Shown here: piece after piece, positions 34,289 to 43,245 of the stretch
Position numbering within the stretch: position 1 is the first letter of the stretch
Layout of the letters: every line of letters begins with the position of its first letter
Notes under the pieces: model-generated
Told to the model about the DNA's origin: nothing
Database searches by the model: none
Seen by the model: only the letters and a program-made list of their open reading frames with translations
Program-made: the position numbers and the translations under genes
Assembly (NCBI GenBank): GCA_023416695.1
Contig: JAEZGY010000002.1
Coordinates: forward strand, 1-64,000
Direction: 5' to 3'
Source of the DNA: Bacillota bacterium
GTDB taxonomy: Bacteria; Bacillota; Clostridia; Lachnospirales; Lachnospiraceae
DNA length: 64,000 nt

Positions 34289-37200
34289 TTAGTGGTTGTC
34301 TTCCATGGCAAGTAGCTCATTAAAATCCTGTCGCTCAAACTCCTGAATGGAAATATTAGTCTTATTGGGATTAGCAAAGACAAAGGTCTTATCTACACTC
34401 TCTACATAATTTTGAATCTTGTCGTTAGTAGCACTAATAATGGCTTGGAAGCCTAATTTACGAATAAGCTCTAGACAGCTAGCTACCTTCTCCCCATCCA
34501 TTTTAGAGAATGCCTCATCTAACACTACTATTCTTGGGGTCAATCTTCTGCGTATATTGCCACGGAAAGTGATTCGATATACCTCTGCAAAGCTTGCTAA
34601 GAGTGCCACATACAGAGGGTTTTGACCTTCCCCACCAGAATTCTTTGTCAGCATTCTGCTCAATCTCATTGGAGGCATCCCTTCTATAATTTGCTCCATA
34701 TCAAAAGAGAGATAGGTTCTGTAATCCGCATATTTCTCTATATTACGTCTTGCTTCCTCTAGTTGTTCTTGGGTACTATTTTCTGGCGGCATAAAGATAT
34801 CGATTAGCTCATTAATCTGATCGTTATATTTATCCTCATGACTAGCAGTAAATAAGTCTATCTGATTATCCATATGGTCGGATAGGTTGCTTGGATTAAT
34901 ATCTAGATTGTCATCCATAAACATAGCATAGAACTTACCATCCTCCCCTTTGTTTTTCTCAATCACAAAACGATATTTTTCCTTACCAAAGTCTGTTTGC
35001 TTAAGGATACGATTTAAGTCATCCTTCTGCTGAATGGCTTCTTTGATTGCATCTCGCACCTTGTATACGAAATCTGTCTTAAAATGAAGAATGGCCTTCT
35101 TCGCCTGCTCTGCTGCTAGCTTCGTAAACTCAGTAAGCTTCTCACTAGATAGCTTATGAAGTAACTCTTCATAGGCAGCATTATCCCTAGCTGTAACACT
35201 AAATCCTCTATAGTTATAGACTGCCTTATATTTTTCTCTTCTGGCAATCAAAGCTTCAAAAGCCTTCTCTAGCCTTTGTGTTTCTATTTTAATTAGACTA
35301 GTAAGCTCCTCGTTAATTCTTTGGAGGCGATAGGTTTCTTTTCCTTGACGATACTCTTTGTACCCTGCAGCTTTCCTTGTATCAAAGACTAGCTGAGCTT
35401 GCGCATTCTCCTTTTCCTCATTAAGAGATAAGAAGTCCTGTTTTAATCGTTCAAGCTCAAACTCTTTCGTTTCCTTTGAAGAAGCAGCTTTATTAAGATT
35501 TTTCTGACATATAATGGATTCAGCCTCAAGTGCTTCTTCTTCCTTATGCCATTTCTCTACATTCTGACCTTTTAACTCTTCTATCTGCTCTTTCAGTTTA
35601 GATAGCTCTTTCTCTAAACTTTGACAACGTCTACTGTCCTTACAAAGCTCCTCATATTCCTCTGGCGCCTTTTCTAAAAAATCAACCATCATCATAGTGG
35701 TCAACTGTTTTAACTTCTCTTTGATTGGTTCCAATTGTAAGGAGGCCGCTTTCATGCTCTCTTCAAGGGTTTCCATTCGTCTAGCCATACTACCAGCACC
35801 AATATAAGAAAACTTAGTGTAGTGTTTTGGAGCAATGTGTTGCATTCGGTAGCCCTGATACAACAGACAGTCTCTTGTGATTCCACACTTCGACTGACGG
35901 AGTACCTCTATGGAATTACATTTCATCACATTTCCTAATAAATAGTCTGTAAATGCTTTTACATAGGTAAGCTTCGTGATAATCTCTTCTGCTAAAGAAC
36001 CATTAATAGGAGGTTTATTATGCTCTATTACCTTTACAGTATCAATTAAAGTAACCTTGTGATACTTTGTAGGGTCTAACTCATGGTAGAGTTCTAGGGC
36101 TTCTTTACAGTATTCTGGTGGCACAATTAGGGCAAGCTTTTGATTACTCATATAGCCTTCCACTGCATTTTGCCAGCTCTCATTTCTAATTTCAATTAAA
36201 TCCGCCAGTATCTCTACTTGAACAGGCTGACCTGTTATCTTACGAAGACCATCCTCGATTAGCTCCTTAGCCTCTAAAACATCATCTGGATATGCCTTCT
36301 TTCCACCCTTTAAAGTGGCGTATTCTTGCTTTAATTGATCCAATTGGTCATTGTAGGCGTTGTAGTCCTTTTGTAGTTTTTCTTTTACTGTTGTAAGTTT
36401 AGCTTTTACATGCCCCAACTCCTCTTTGGCTGCTACAATAGACAGGGTCCCCTCTGGGTATTCTAAGATTTCCTTTAGGTGTTTCATTAAGCTATCTTCT
36501 ACTACAATACCATAGTTTGCAATTCCATCCTCTAGCACCAGACGAAATAGCTCATCCATAGTTTGATCTAATCTTTGCTTGCTTCGTTGCATACGGCCAA
36601 GAAGTTCTCGTTTGGATTCCTGTTCACTAAGCAAATGATCATAACCACTATTTCCAATAGCTGTTTTGATCTCTACCTGTTTTCTCTGTATTTCTTTCTG
36701 GCGCTCACTGTATTTTTTTACGGACTTAGCTAGTTCTAGAATATCCTCCCCATAAGCCTGTTGCTTATGCTGATTAGTGGTAATTCGTTCCGATAACCAG
36801 TCTAGCTGAAACTGCTTCTGGTTGTACTCGTATTGCTGTAAGATTTCCTCCGACTGGGCATAAACTGCATATTTATCCTGAATCTCTAATAGATGTTCAA
36901 TTTCTGATTTGGTATCCTCCAATTTACGCTTTAAGCGAACATACTGAATAACGCTTTCCTGCATATCCTCTATGTGAATATTTTTCTCCACACAGATAAA
37001 TTCCTTTACAAAGTCCTCTAGTTTCGTATCCATTCGAAAAGAGATGGCCTTTTTAAATAACATTGGGAAGCGTTTGTCATCTAAGCCTCCCAGATATACA
37101 TCATACAGACGTTGACGAAACTTCTCATTGGTCCTTGAAATCCACCAATCCTCTGCACTAAAGCTTCTTTTTAAATACTCCTTAAGCTGATTGCAGGTCA

Positions 37201-37654
37201 TGGTATGTTTTTCATATCGGTAACCATTCTCTAATCTCTTTCCTTTGTGCCAGAAGAACATACGGTCCACATCATTGCTACTAGTTTCCACATCAAAGCT
37301 AACTCCAATCACCTGATACTCCTTATTCTCTGTGTGATAGAGTTCTAATGCTATAGTAGAGGAGAAGTTCTGATTTCTAAGATAGGTGGACTCCCCCGTC
37401 TCAGAAACATTGTTCATTCCTCTTAAATACTCAATTAAGGTACGATTGGAATCGTCCTTGGCTGCCTTGTTAAAGAAGCCTCTACCATCCGTATCCGCAT
37501 ACAGTAGTACCTGTAATGCATCAATGACTGTGGACTTACCACTTCCAGAGTGGCCTGTAAAGAAGTTTATATTTTTATGAAAATAAATTACTTTGTCGTT
37601 AATATAATGCCAATTATTCAGTTGTAAAGAGGTAACACGAAGCATATCACTCAT
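34289..37654 (-). CDS. jetC: SMC/MukB-like ATPase, JetC family
   Basis: A 1121-residue SMC-type ATPase. Walker A GHSGSGKST is at residues 34-42; two long coiled-coil arms (about 230-480 and 640-850, rich in Glu, Lys, Leu, Gln) flank a hinge-like middle; the C-terminal head has the signature KNSGGEGQNP and Walker B IVVLDEAFSKMD. This matches JetC/MksB, the motor of Wadjet and Mks condensins that extrude DNA loops. It overlaps the end of jetB by 8 bases. No jetD nuclease gene follows: the next gene is the Nudix-like one. Function as plasmid defence or as chromosome condensin cannot be separated here. Confidence 0.88.
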   Translation of the reverse strand: MSDMLRVTSLQLNNWHYINDKVIYFHKNINFFTGHSGSGKSTVIDALQVLLYADTDGRGFFNKAAKDDSNRTLIEYLRGMNNVSETGESTYLRNQNFSSTIALELYHTENKEYQVIGVSFDVETSSNDVDRMFFWHKGKRLENGYRYEKHTMTCNQLKEYLKRSFSAEDWWISRTNEKFRQRLYDVYLGGLDDKRFPMLFKKAISFRMDTKLEDFVKEFICVEKNIHIEDMQESVIQYVRLKRKLEDTKSEIEHLLEIQDKYAVYAQSEEILQQYEYNQKQFQLDWLSERITTNQHKQQAYGEDILELAKSVKKYSERQKEIQRKQVEIKTAIGNSGYDHLLSEQESKRELLGRMQRSKQRLDQTMDELFRLVLEDGIANYGIVVEDSLMKHLKEILEYPEGTLSIVAAKEELGHVKAKLTTVKEKLQKDYNAYNDQLDQLKQEYATLKGGKKAYPDDVLEAKELIEDGLRKITGQPVQVEILADLIEIRNESWQNAVEGYMSNQKLALIVPPEYCKEALELYHELDPTKYHKVTLIDTVKVIEHNKPPINGSLAEEIITKLTYVKAFTDYLLGNVMKCNSIEVLRQSKCGITRDCLLYQGYRMQHIAPKHYTKFSYIGAGSMARRMETLEESMKAASLQLEPIKEKLKQLTTMMMVDFLEKAPEEYEELCKDSRRCQSLEKELSKLKEQIEELKGQNVEKWHKEEEALEAESIICQKNLNKAASSKETKEFELERLKQDFLSLNEEKENAQAQLVFDTRKAAGYKEYRQGKETYRLQRINEELTSLIKIETQRLEKAFEALIARREKYKAVYNYRGFSVTARDNAAYEELLHKLSSEKLTEFTKLAAEQAKKAILHFKTDFVYKVRDAIKEAIQQKDDLNRILKQTDFGKEKYRFVIEKNKGEDGKFYAMFMDDNLDINPSNLSDHMDNQIDLFTASHEDKYNDQINELIDIFMPPENSTQEQLEEARRNIEKYADYRTYLSFDMEQIIEGMPPMRLSRMLTKNSGGEGQNPLYVALLASFAEVYRITFRGNIRRRLTPRIVVLDEAFSKMDGEKVASCLELIRKLGFQAIISATNDKIQNYVESVDKTFVFANPNKTNISIQEFERQDFNELLAMEDNH

Positions 37655-38261
37655 CCCCTGGCTCCTCCTTTCCTCCTTGGTACTGACTAAGAATTCCTGC
37701 TACGTCTTCTGCAGTCAGTAACAAATGTATGGTTGGATATAGTATTAATCTTGTGTCATAGGTTAAGTCCTGTAAGGTGTCTAAAATCTCAATTACCTGA
37801 TATTTACGCAGGGTGGACAAAGCCCTTCTTAAGTCAGTCGGACTAATGGCACGGTTGTCCCAAAGACCAAATAGTTGAATCTTTTCTACTACTTCTTGCA
37901 CACTAACGTAGACATGGATAGAATTCGAAGCCGTACTCATTTTCTCATCATACAGAAGCTTTAAGAGAAGGATAAAGACAGAGGTGAGACGGCTCAGCTT
38001 CTCTCCCTGTAGCGACGGGCTTTCTAGCCCAATAATTCCATACTGTCTATTCTCAATCACCTCTAAATCAGCTATTTTAAAGTAGGCCTTAATAAAGTCC
38101 AGATGCTTCTCACAAACACGATAAGCATGGTTAGTCTGGTAACGATTTAAGGTACGGTCATATTTTTTCTCTAATACAAAGGTTTGACTTTGTAGTAATT
38201 TGATGGCAGCGGTGAGTTCCTCCTGCTCTTCTAAAAATAATTGATGATAGTATTCAATCAT
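37647..38261 (-). CDS. jetB: DUF4194-like JetB/MksE subunit
   Basis: A 204-residue mostly helical protein in the position and size range of JetB (DUF4194), the MukE-like accessory subunit (KITE type) of a three-part SMC complex. A winged-helix pattern is visible in VEKIQLFGLWDNRAISPTD and RRALSTLRKYQVIEIL. It begins 5 bases after the jetA stop and overlaps the start of jetC by 8 bases, so the three subunits are made in a coupled way. Identification rests on length, helical pattern and gene order. Confidence 0.82.
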   Translation of the reverse strand: MIEYYHQLFLEEQEELTAAIKLLQSQTFVLEKKYDRTLNRYQTNHAYRVCEKHLDFIKAYFKIADLEVIENRQYGIIGLESPSLQGEKLSRLTSVFILLLKLLYDEKMSTASNSIHVYVSVQEVVEKIQLFGLWDNRAISPTDLRRALSTLRKYQVIEILDTLQDLTYDTRLILYPTIHLLLTAEDVAGILSQYQGGKEEPGDE

Positions 38262-38266
38262 ATGTT

Positions 38267-39649
38267 CTACTCCTTCAATGCCTTACTGCATTTAGTAAAA
38301 ATAAGGTTTGGATAGCTGTAGCCATTACTTCTTAAAATGGTACTTTCTAACACCTGTACGTCAAAGTTACTTTTTTTACGTAAACTATAGTCGTATGCAA
38401 GAATCAGCAGTTCAAACTCTTCATCTGTAGATACTGGCTGATCCTTAGTACAATACCTACCTTTCACCATTCTGCTAGTAACATAATCTTCTATCTGCTC
38501 CCTACTATAACGATTCTTCTTACGATTAGCTAAAAGGATTTCCTCCTTACTTAACTCCTCTGGTTCTTGAAGTGCTTCCACCGTCTCTTCAAACGGCTTT
38601 CTCTTACCTCTCTTCTTATACATCAGGTCCTTGGTTAAAATGGTGTTGTCATGAAGCCTTACCACATTTGCTACCTGGTCTAAGATTCCCTCGCGATTCT
38701 CTGGGTTTATCACATTAAGAAGGGACACAATCTGCCCACTCATATTCTCATCACTACTTAAGAGATATTCCAATCTCCTTACAGTGGCCCTAATATATTT
38801 GGTGTGCTCAGCGTCAATATAGGCAATACGCCTCTCCATATTGGAAACCCCTCGCTCTACTGCTCCCAAAATATCATGAATCTGATACTGGGCATCTTCC
38901 TCCAAAGCCCCTTCCTTTATGAGCTTTTCCTTCAGATGATTAAGACGCTCTTCATCCTCTTCAATGGCTCTAATTAGCCGTTTTATATCATTTTTATAAA
39001 TATAGAAATTGTCACTGGTTTTTAATAACCTATATTTCTTATCCACAATAGAGGTAACATAACCTATCAAATGTTCCTCTAATAGATTCTCATAGTTATT
39101 CTTTTGTAATAGTGCTTCAAAGAATTTATCCATGTTATGAAGCATGTCCTGTAGGGCACGATTTAAGTTAGATGTATTTACCATAGCTGTGCGCAGAAGC
39201 TCAATCCCTGCTTTTTTATCATAGTAAAAGGAATAAATATTTGTATAGACATTCTGAATATAAATGTCTGTCTCGTTGGCTTCTGGCTCCTCTATCCTTC
39301 GTAATGCTTCAATAAAAATGAAAGCATAGTCTGGAATAACTACATTGGTACGGAAGGTGGTATAATCCTCTACCTTTCTTAGCCACTGAAAATACAGTAA
39401 TCGACTAAAAATACGTGTAGCCACCGGTTCAATCTCTTCTGATTCTATTTCATTCTCATCCTTGGATAATTGTAAGAGTCGACTGTTAAACCTATCATGG
39501 AGTAGTTGAACACAGGTCTCCTTTGAGAGAAAATAGTCATTATAAAGATATTCGTCATATATTAACAGAAGTGCTTCTATATAGATGTATCGGTTTCTTG
39601 ACTGAAAGAGGCCAAAAAACTGCTCTGGTATTCCCTTGATCCGATCCAT
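38267..39649 (-). CDS. jetA: JetA/MksF-like kleisin subunit
   Basis: A 460-residue helical protein with the opening GIPEQFFGLFQSRNRYIYIEALLLIYDEYL that marks the JetA family, the MukF-like kleisin of Wadjet systems. A winged-helix N-terminal region is followed by long helical segments (EEDEERLNHLKEKLIKEGALEE) and a basic linker (KKRGKRKPFEETVEAL). The start ATG has TAGGAGA upstream; a TATAAT box lies about 75 bases further up. It is the first gene of the jetA-jetB-jetC run. Confidence 0.85.
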   Translation of the reverse strand: MDRIKGIPEQFFGLFQSRNRYIYIEALLLIYDEYLYNDYFLSKETCVQLLHDRFNSRLLQLSKDENEIESEEIEPVATRIFSRLLYFQWLRKVEDYTTFRTNVVIPDYAFIFIEALRRIEEPEANETDIYIQNVYTNIYSFYYDKKAGIELLRTAMVNTSNLNRALQDMLHNMDKFFEALLQKNNYENLLEEHLIGYVTSIVDKKYRLLKTSDNFYIYKNDIKRLIRAIEEDEERLNHLKEKLIKEGALEEDAQYQIHDILGAVERGVSNMERRIAYIDAEHTKYIRATVRRLEYLLSSDENMSGQIVSLLNVINPENREGILDQVANVVRLHDNTILTKDLMYKKRGKRKPFEETVEALQEPEELSKEEILLANRKKNRYSREQIEDYVTSRMVKGRYCTKDQPVSTDEEFELLILAYDYSLRKKSNFDVQVLESTILRSNGYSYPNLIFTKCSKALKE

Positions 39650-39725
39650 AAAAATCTCCTATCTTGTTACAATCTGAGCCCCTACTACTAGATAAAGTAG
39701 GTAACGTAAAAAAGCTCATAAAGAG

Positions 39726-39731
39726 ATTATA
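39726..39731 (-). promoter_or_regulatory. Possible -10 box of the jet operon
   Basis: TATAAT on the minus strand, 77 bases before the jetA start. The -35 region at 17 bases (TTTTCT) is poor, so this is a tentative promoter. Confidence 0.35.
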
Positions 39732-39762
39732 GCACAAAGAAAGAGGTTAGAAAAGTAAAAAC

Positions 39763-39817
39763 AATAGGTGACAAACACTTGGCCAATATGTAAACCAATG
39801 TATCTATCACCTATCAT
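39763..39817 (-). terminator. Possible terminator of the DUF5662-like gene
   Basis: ATAGGTGA and TCACCTAT form a stem with a long loop, and on the minus strand an ATTGTTTTTAC tract follows. Confidence 0.45.
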
Positions 39818-39832
39818 TACATCTCTCTTTAA

Positions 39833-40384
39833 TTAGTAATTCTTATTTGGCAACACCTTACAACGAATATAACGGAAGGTGTAGTCTTCTCCTTTTACGG
39901 AAAGTATTTTCAACAATTTATATAACAGTCGAAAGGTATCCGGATGCATGATATATCGATGCTTGCCCCTAAGAAAATACTGTAATGGTGCATCATCATG
40001 ATAGGCTTCCTTATTATAAATCTTACTGGCAGCAACCCTATCACAAAACATCTCAACTACGTAATTTACTGGCATCTTCATCCCTACCATTCCGTTTACT
40101 GAATGGTCTACAGAATAGTCTATCCAATACTCCATATGGTGCTTGTTTTGACCCTTATGATGAAGCCAAGCTGAGGAATAACCTTCCTTAACACGCTGCA
40201 CATTATTAGGACTTTGATTGCCCTGATAATATTTCACACCAGCCAAAAACTCCCTTGGAGAATATTTGGATATATCATGAAGTAATCCTTGCTTATATAA
40301 TCCTACTTTAAAGCAATGCTTCATAACCATACGTCTGTGGTCGTTAACAGTAGTGAAGTGACCAATAAAATTCTTTATAAACAT
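39833..40384 (-). CDS. DUF5662-like protein with HD-type histidines
   Basis: A 183-residue soluble protein resembling DUF5662. It has HD-phosphohydrolase-like motifs: GLLHDISKYSPREF and later HHKGQNKHHMEYW, a spacing of His and Asp residues that could bind a divalent metal. The C-terminal part (GKHRYIMHPDTFRLLYKLL) is conserved-looking. The frame extends to 40429 but ATG at 40384 (MFIKNFIGHF) follows AGGAGAAAAG and is chosen. Its substrate is unknown. It lies 20 bases downstream of the antiporter gene on the same strand. Confidence 0.7.
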   Translation of the reverse strand: MFIKNFIGHFTTVNDHRRMVMKHCFKVGLYKQGLLHDISKYSPREFLAGVKYYQGNQSPNNVQRVKEGYSSAWLHHKGQNKHHMEYWIDYSVDHSVNGMVGMKMPVNYVVEMFCDRVAASKIYNKEAYHDDAPLQYFLRGKHRYIMHPDTFRLLYKLLKILSVKGEDYTFRYIRCKVLPNKNY

Positions 40385-40404
40385 AATACTTTTCTCCTGT
40401 TCCT

Positions 40405-41619
40405 TTAGTTTACTTCCTTCTGTATGCAAGTCCTATGTTCATAGTCCAGAGAATCCTCATCCTTGTGATATAGCATTTTTAATATAACAGGCGTAACGAT
40501 AGATGAAATAATGATTAAAAAGATTACAGCAGCAAAATAAATGGAATCTATTAATCCTACTGCTAACCCTTTCTGACTTACTATAAGAGCAACTTCTCCT
40601 CTTGTCATCATTCCAACACCAATGCGTAGGGAATCCTTTGATTTAAATCCGCACAGCTTTGCCATTAATCCACAACCTATAATCTTAGTAAACAATGCTA
40701 CAATTACAAAAGCTATTGTAAAAAGTAATACTGCAGTTGTGATTCCTGTAATCTCTGTTTTTAGTCCAATACTTGCAAAAAATATAGGACCAAATATCAT
40801 GTACGAATTTATGTCCATTTTCCGGACTATGTACTCTGAGGAGTTAATATTGCATAGAATTAATCCTGCCACATAAGCTCCAGTAATATCAGCTATACCA
40901 AAATATCTCTCAGCGATATACGCCAAAGCAAAACATAATGCTAACCCATAAATAGGAAGTCTTTGTTTATGTGTCCATCTCTTATCCATAAACCGAAAGA
41001 AAAAATAAGCCAAAAATCCTATAGTTATACAAAATACTATGAATAAAACAGTATTCGAAATGACTGTTACTGGATTAATCTCAGGATTCTTGAATCCTAT
41101 TACAAAGGTAAGGACTAGAATACCTATAATATCATCTATCACAGCTGCGCTTAATATTGTTGTTCCGATCAAACCTTTTAATTTGCCAATCTCACGTAGA
41201 GTTGAAACAGTTATGCTAACTGAAGTTGCCGTTAATATAACACCTATAAAGATCGCTTTATAGAACTCAGTAGAACCAGTGGGAGCAAATCCAAAGAAAC
41301 AAGAATATAAAATAAACCCACCAATTAATGGTACCAACACTCCTGCGCAAGCGATAAGTAATGCTTTAGGGCCTGTTTTCACTAAATCCTTAAGATCCGT
41401 CTCTAGACCCGCCATGAACATTATCATAATGACTCCAATTTCAGCCATTCGTAACAGAAAATCACTAGAATTAACAACACCTAGCACATTGGGTCCAATA
41501 ACCAAACCTGCTATAATCTCTCCTACAACTTGTGGAGCATTTAATTTCCTTGCTAGTAACCCAAAACATTTTGCAGTAATAATAATAATTGCTAAATCCT
41601 TAAAAAACTCATAAGTCAA
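40405..41619 (-). CDS. Cation:proton antiporter (CPA2/KefB-like)
   Basis: A 404-residue membrane protein with about 12 hydrophobic segments. The N-terminal LLARKLNAPQVVGEIIAGLVIGPNVLG is the standard opening of the Na+/H+ exchanger domain, and LSAAVIDDIIGILVL carries the paired aspartates typical of electrogenic CPA2 exchangers. There is no C-terminal TrkA-N regulatory domain, so it is the short form. It exchanges Na+ or K+ for protons; the ion is not determined. The DUF5662-like gene follows closely. Confidence 0.9.
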   Translation of the reverse strand: MTYEFFKDLAIIIITAKCFGLLARKLNAPQVVGEIIAGLVIGPNVLGVVNSSDFLLRMAEIGVIMIMFMAGLETDLKDLVKTGPKALLIACAGVLVPLIGGFILYSCFFGFAPTGSTEFYKAIFIGVILTATSVSITVSTLREIGKLKGLIGTTILSAAVIDDIIGILVLTFVIGFKNPEINPVTVISNTVLFIVFCITIGFLAYFFFRFMDKRWTHKQRLPIYGLALCFALAYIAERYFGIADITGAYVAGLILCNINSSEYIVRKMDINSYMIFGPIFFASIGLKTEITGITTAVLLFTIAFVIVALFTKIIGCGLMAKLCGFKSKDSLRIGVGMMTRGEVALIVSQKGLAVGLIDSIYFAAVIFLIIISSIVTPVILKMLYHKDEDSLDYEHRTCIQKEVN

Positions 41620-41711
41620 CTTAATTCGCCTCTTCTTTCGTTAATCTAGCAACTAGTATAATCCTAACAAAAAGAAAATTCAAGCTACAGAAAAGGCGTA
41701 ATACTACTCTA

Positions 41712-43175
41712 TTAATTTAAAAATTGATAATTATAGCTGTATTTCACCTGGATTTTTCCAGCCCTCAGATCGGCTTTCATCTTTGGGTTTTTCAAATTAA
41801 GGGTAAAGGCCAACGCTTTTGACTTATATTTACTCAGATTCAAGTTGATATTTTTATAAGACTGCTTTGCGATTAGCTGATTGTTAACATAAATAGAAAC
41901 AGTTAAGTTATTGAACTTCTGTATCTTTTTATAGGTGGTGCTATTCACCGCATAGCACTTATAGATAAGTTTTCCATTTGAGTAGTAGATGGAAGCATTG
42001 GAAAGGTGGATTTTTCCTTTCTTCAAATACCGCCCATTTTTTGTTGGAGTAGTGGTAAAGATATTGGCTTTGGTAGTCACCTTGCATTTGAGAGTCTTAC
42101 CATTTATTAAAGCATAGACATAGCAGCTCCCATTCTTAAGCCCCCGCACAACCCCTTTATCAACAGTTGCTATCTTTGTATTAGAGCTCTTCCATAGAAC
42201 AGTACCTGAGCCACCACTTACCTTAAGTATTCTTGCAAAACCACTTGTTACACTAATCCCCTCTACGGATTCTCCCTTACTGTTTACTATTTCAGGATTG
42301 GTAACCTTTACTTTACAGGTAAGGGTGTATCCTCCTGTAATTGCAGTTATGGTAACAGTACCGGTTTTCTTTGCAGTAACAACCCCTTTAGACACTGTGG
42401 CAATTGCTTGATTAGAGGTTTTCCATTTGACCGTTTCATTGGTATTAAGGACCTTTAGGGTAAGCTTCACTCCCTTTGCTATAACCTTGGATGTATAGTT
42501 AAGGCTAGGTTTTCTTACAACAATCTGACAGATTGCAGATAGCGTGCCGTCCTTTAGGATGGCTTTTATACTACATTTACCTGGAGCTATGGCAGTCACA
42601 ACTCCATTTTTCACTGTAGCAACTTTTGTATTCTCACTTTCCCAAACCACCTCATTGTTTATTGCATCATTAGGGGCAACGGTGGCTGTTAATTTAAAAG
42701 TATCCTTTATATTCATGGTATAAGAAGATTTACTTAGTTTTATAGACTCTGCTATGTAATTCACTTTCAATTGTACCGTAGCTACCACCGGAGCGGCATC
42801 CTTTAAACGAAAGCTTATTTTTAGAGTCTTACCTGCATCCTCTTTCGCAGGAACTATGGTAAAGCTTGTGTGGGTTTGATTCGCTAACAATTGACTTACT
42901 ACTGGATTACCCAGTTCATCTGTCACCTGGCCTACAATTCCAGGCTGTGGAGTTGTCATATCTTCTGCCTTAAAAACAGAAAGAGTATAGCCTACCCCTG
43001 GTGTAACATTAGTGGTACTGTTCTCTGCAACTACCTGATCATTTAACTTTACGACTAATTGGGCCATCTGCTGCTCATCTGCATAAACTAACCTAGTGTC
43101 ACTTAACAAAAACAAAGCCAATGCTAATACTACACCCAAAAAAACTCCTGCGACTTTACTTATCATCTTTTTCAT
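41712..43175 (-). CDS. Secreted Big_2 (Ig-like) domain protein
   Basis: A 487-residue protein with an N-terminal signal peptide (MKKMISKVAGVFLGVVLALALF, cleavage near ADEQQ). After an N-terminal beta domain come three to four Big_2 repeats recognisable from VAPNDAINNEVVWESENTKV, VKWKTSNQAIATVSKGVVTA and VLWKSSNTKIATVDKGVV, each about 80 residues. The C-terminal part is beta-rich with many Lys, Tyr and Asn. No LPXTG, SLH or dockerin is seen, so surface attachment is unclear. It is likely a cell-surface or extracellular binding protein. Confidence 0.85.
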   Translation of the reverse strand: MKKMISKVAGVFLGVVLALALFLLSDTRLVYADEQQMAQLVVKLNDQVVAENSTTNVTPGVGYTLSVFKAEDMTTPQPGIVGQVTDELGNPVVSQLLANQTHTSFTIVPAKEDAGKTLKISFRLKDAAPVVATVQLKVNYIAESIKLSKSSYTMNIKDTFKLTATVAPNDAINNEVVWESENTKVATVKNGVVTAIAPGKCSIKAILKDGTLSAICQIVVRKPSLNYTSKVIAKGVKLTLKVLNTNETVKWKTSNQAIATVSKGVVTAKKTGTVTITAITGGYTLTCKVKVTNPEIVNSKGESVEGISVTSGFARILKVSGGSGTVLWKSSNTKIATVDKGVVRGLKNGSCYVYALINGKTLKCKVTTKANIFTTTPTKNGRYLKKGKIHLSNASIYYSNGKLIYKCYAVNSTTYKKIQKFNNLTVSIYVNNQLIAKQSYKNINLNLSKYKSKALAFTLNLKNPKMKADLRAGKIQVKYSYNYQFLN

Positions 43176-43211
43176 ATTCTACCTCCCCAAAATTGTGGTG
43201 TTTAAACCATA

Positions 43212-43240
43212 GAAAGGCAGCTAACTACCTTAGCTGCCTT
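43212..43240 (-). terminator. Terminator after proA
   Basis: AAGGCAGCTAA pairs with TTAGCTGCCTT, six bases after the proA stop; on the minus strand a TTTCTAT tract follows. Confidence 0.75.
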
Positions 43241-43245
43241 CTTAA

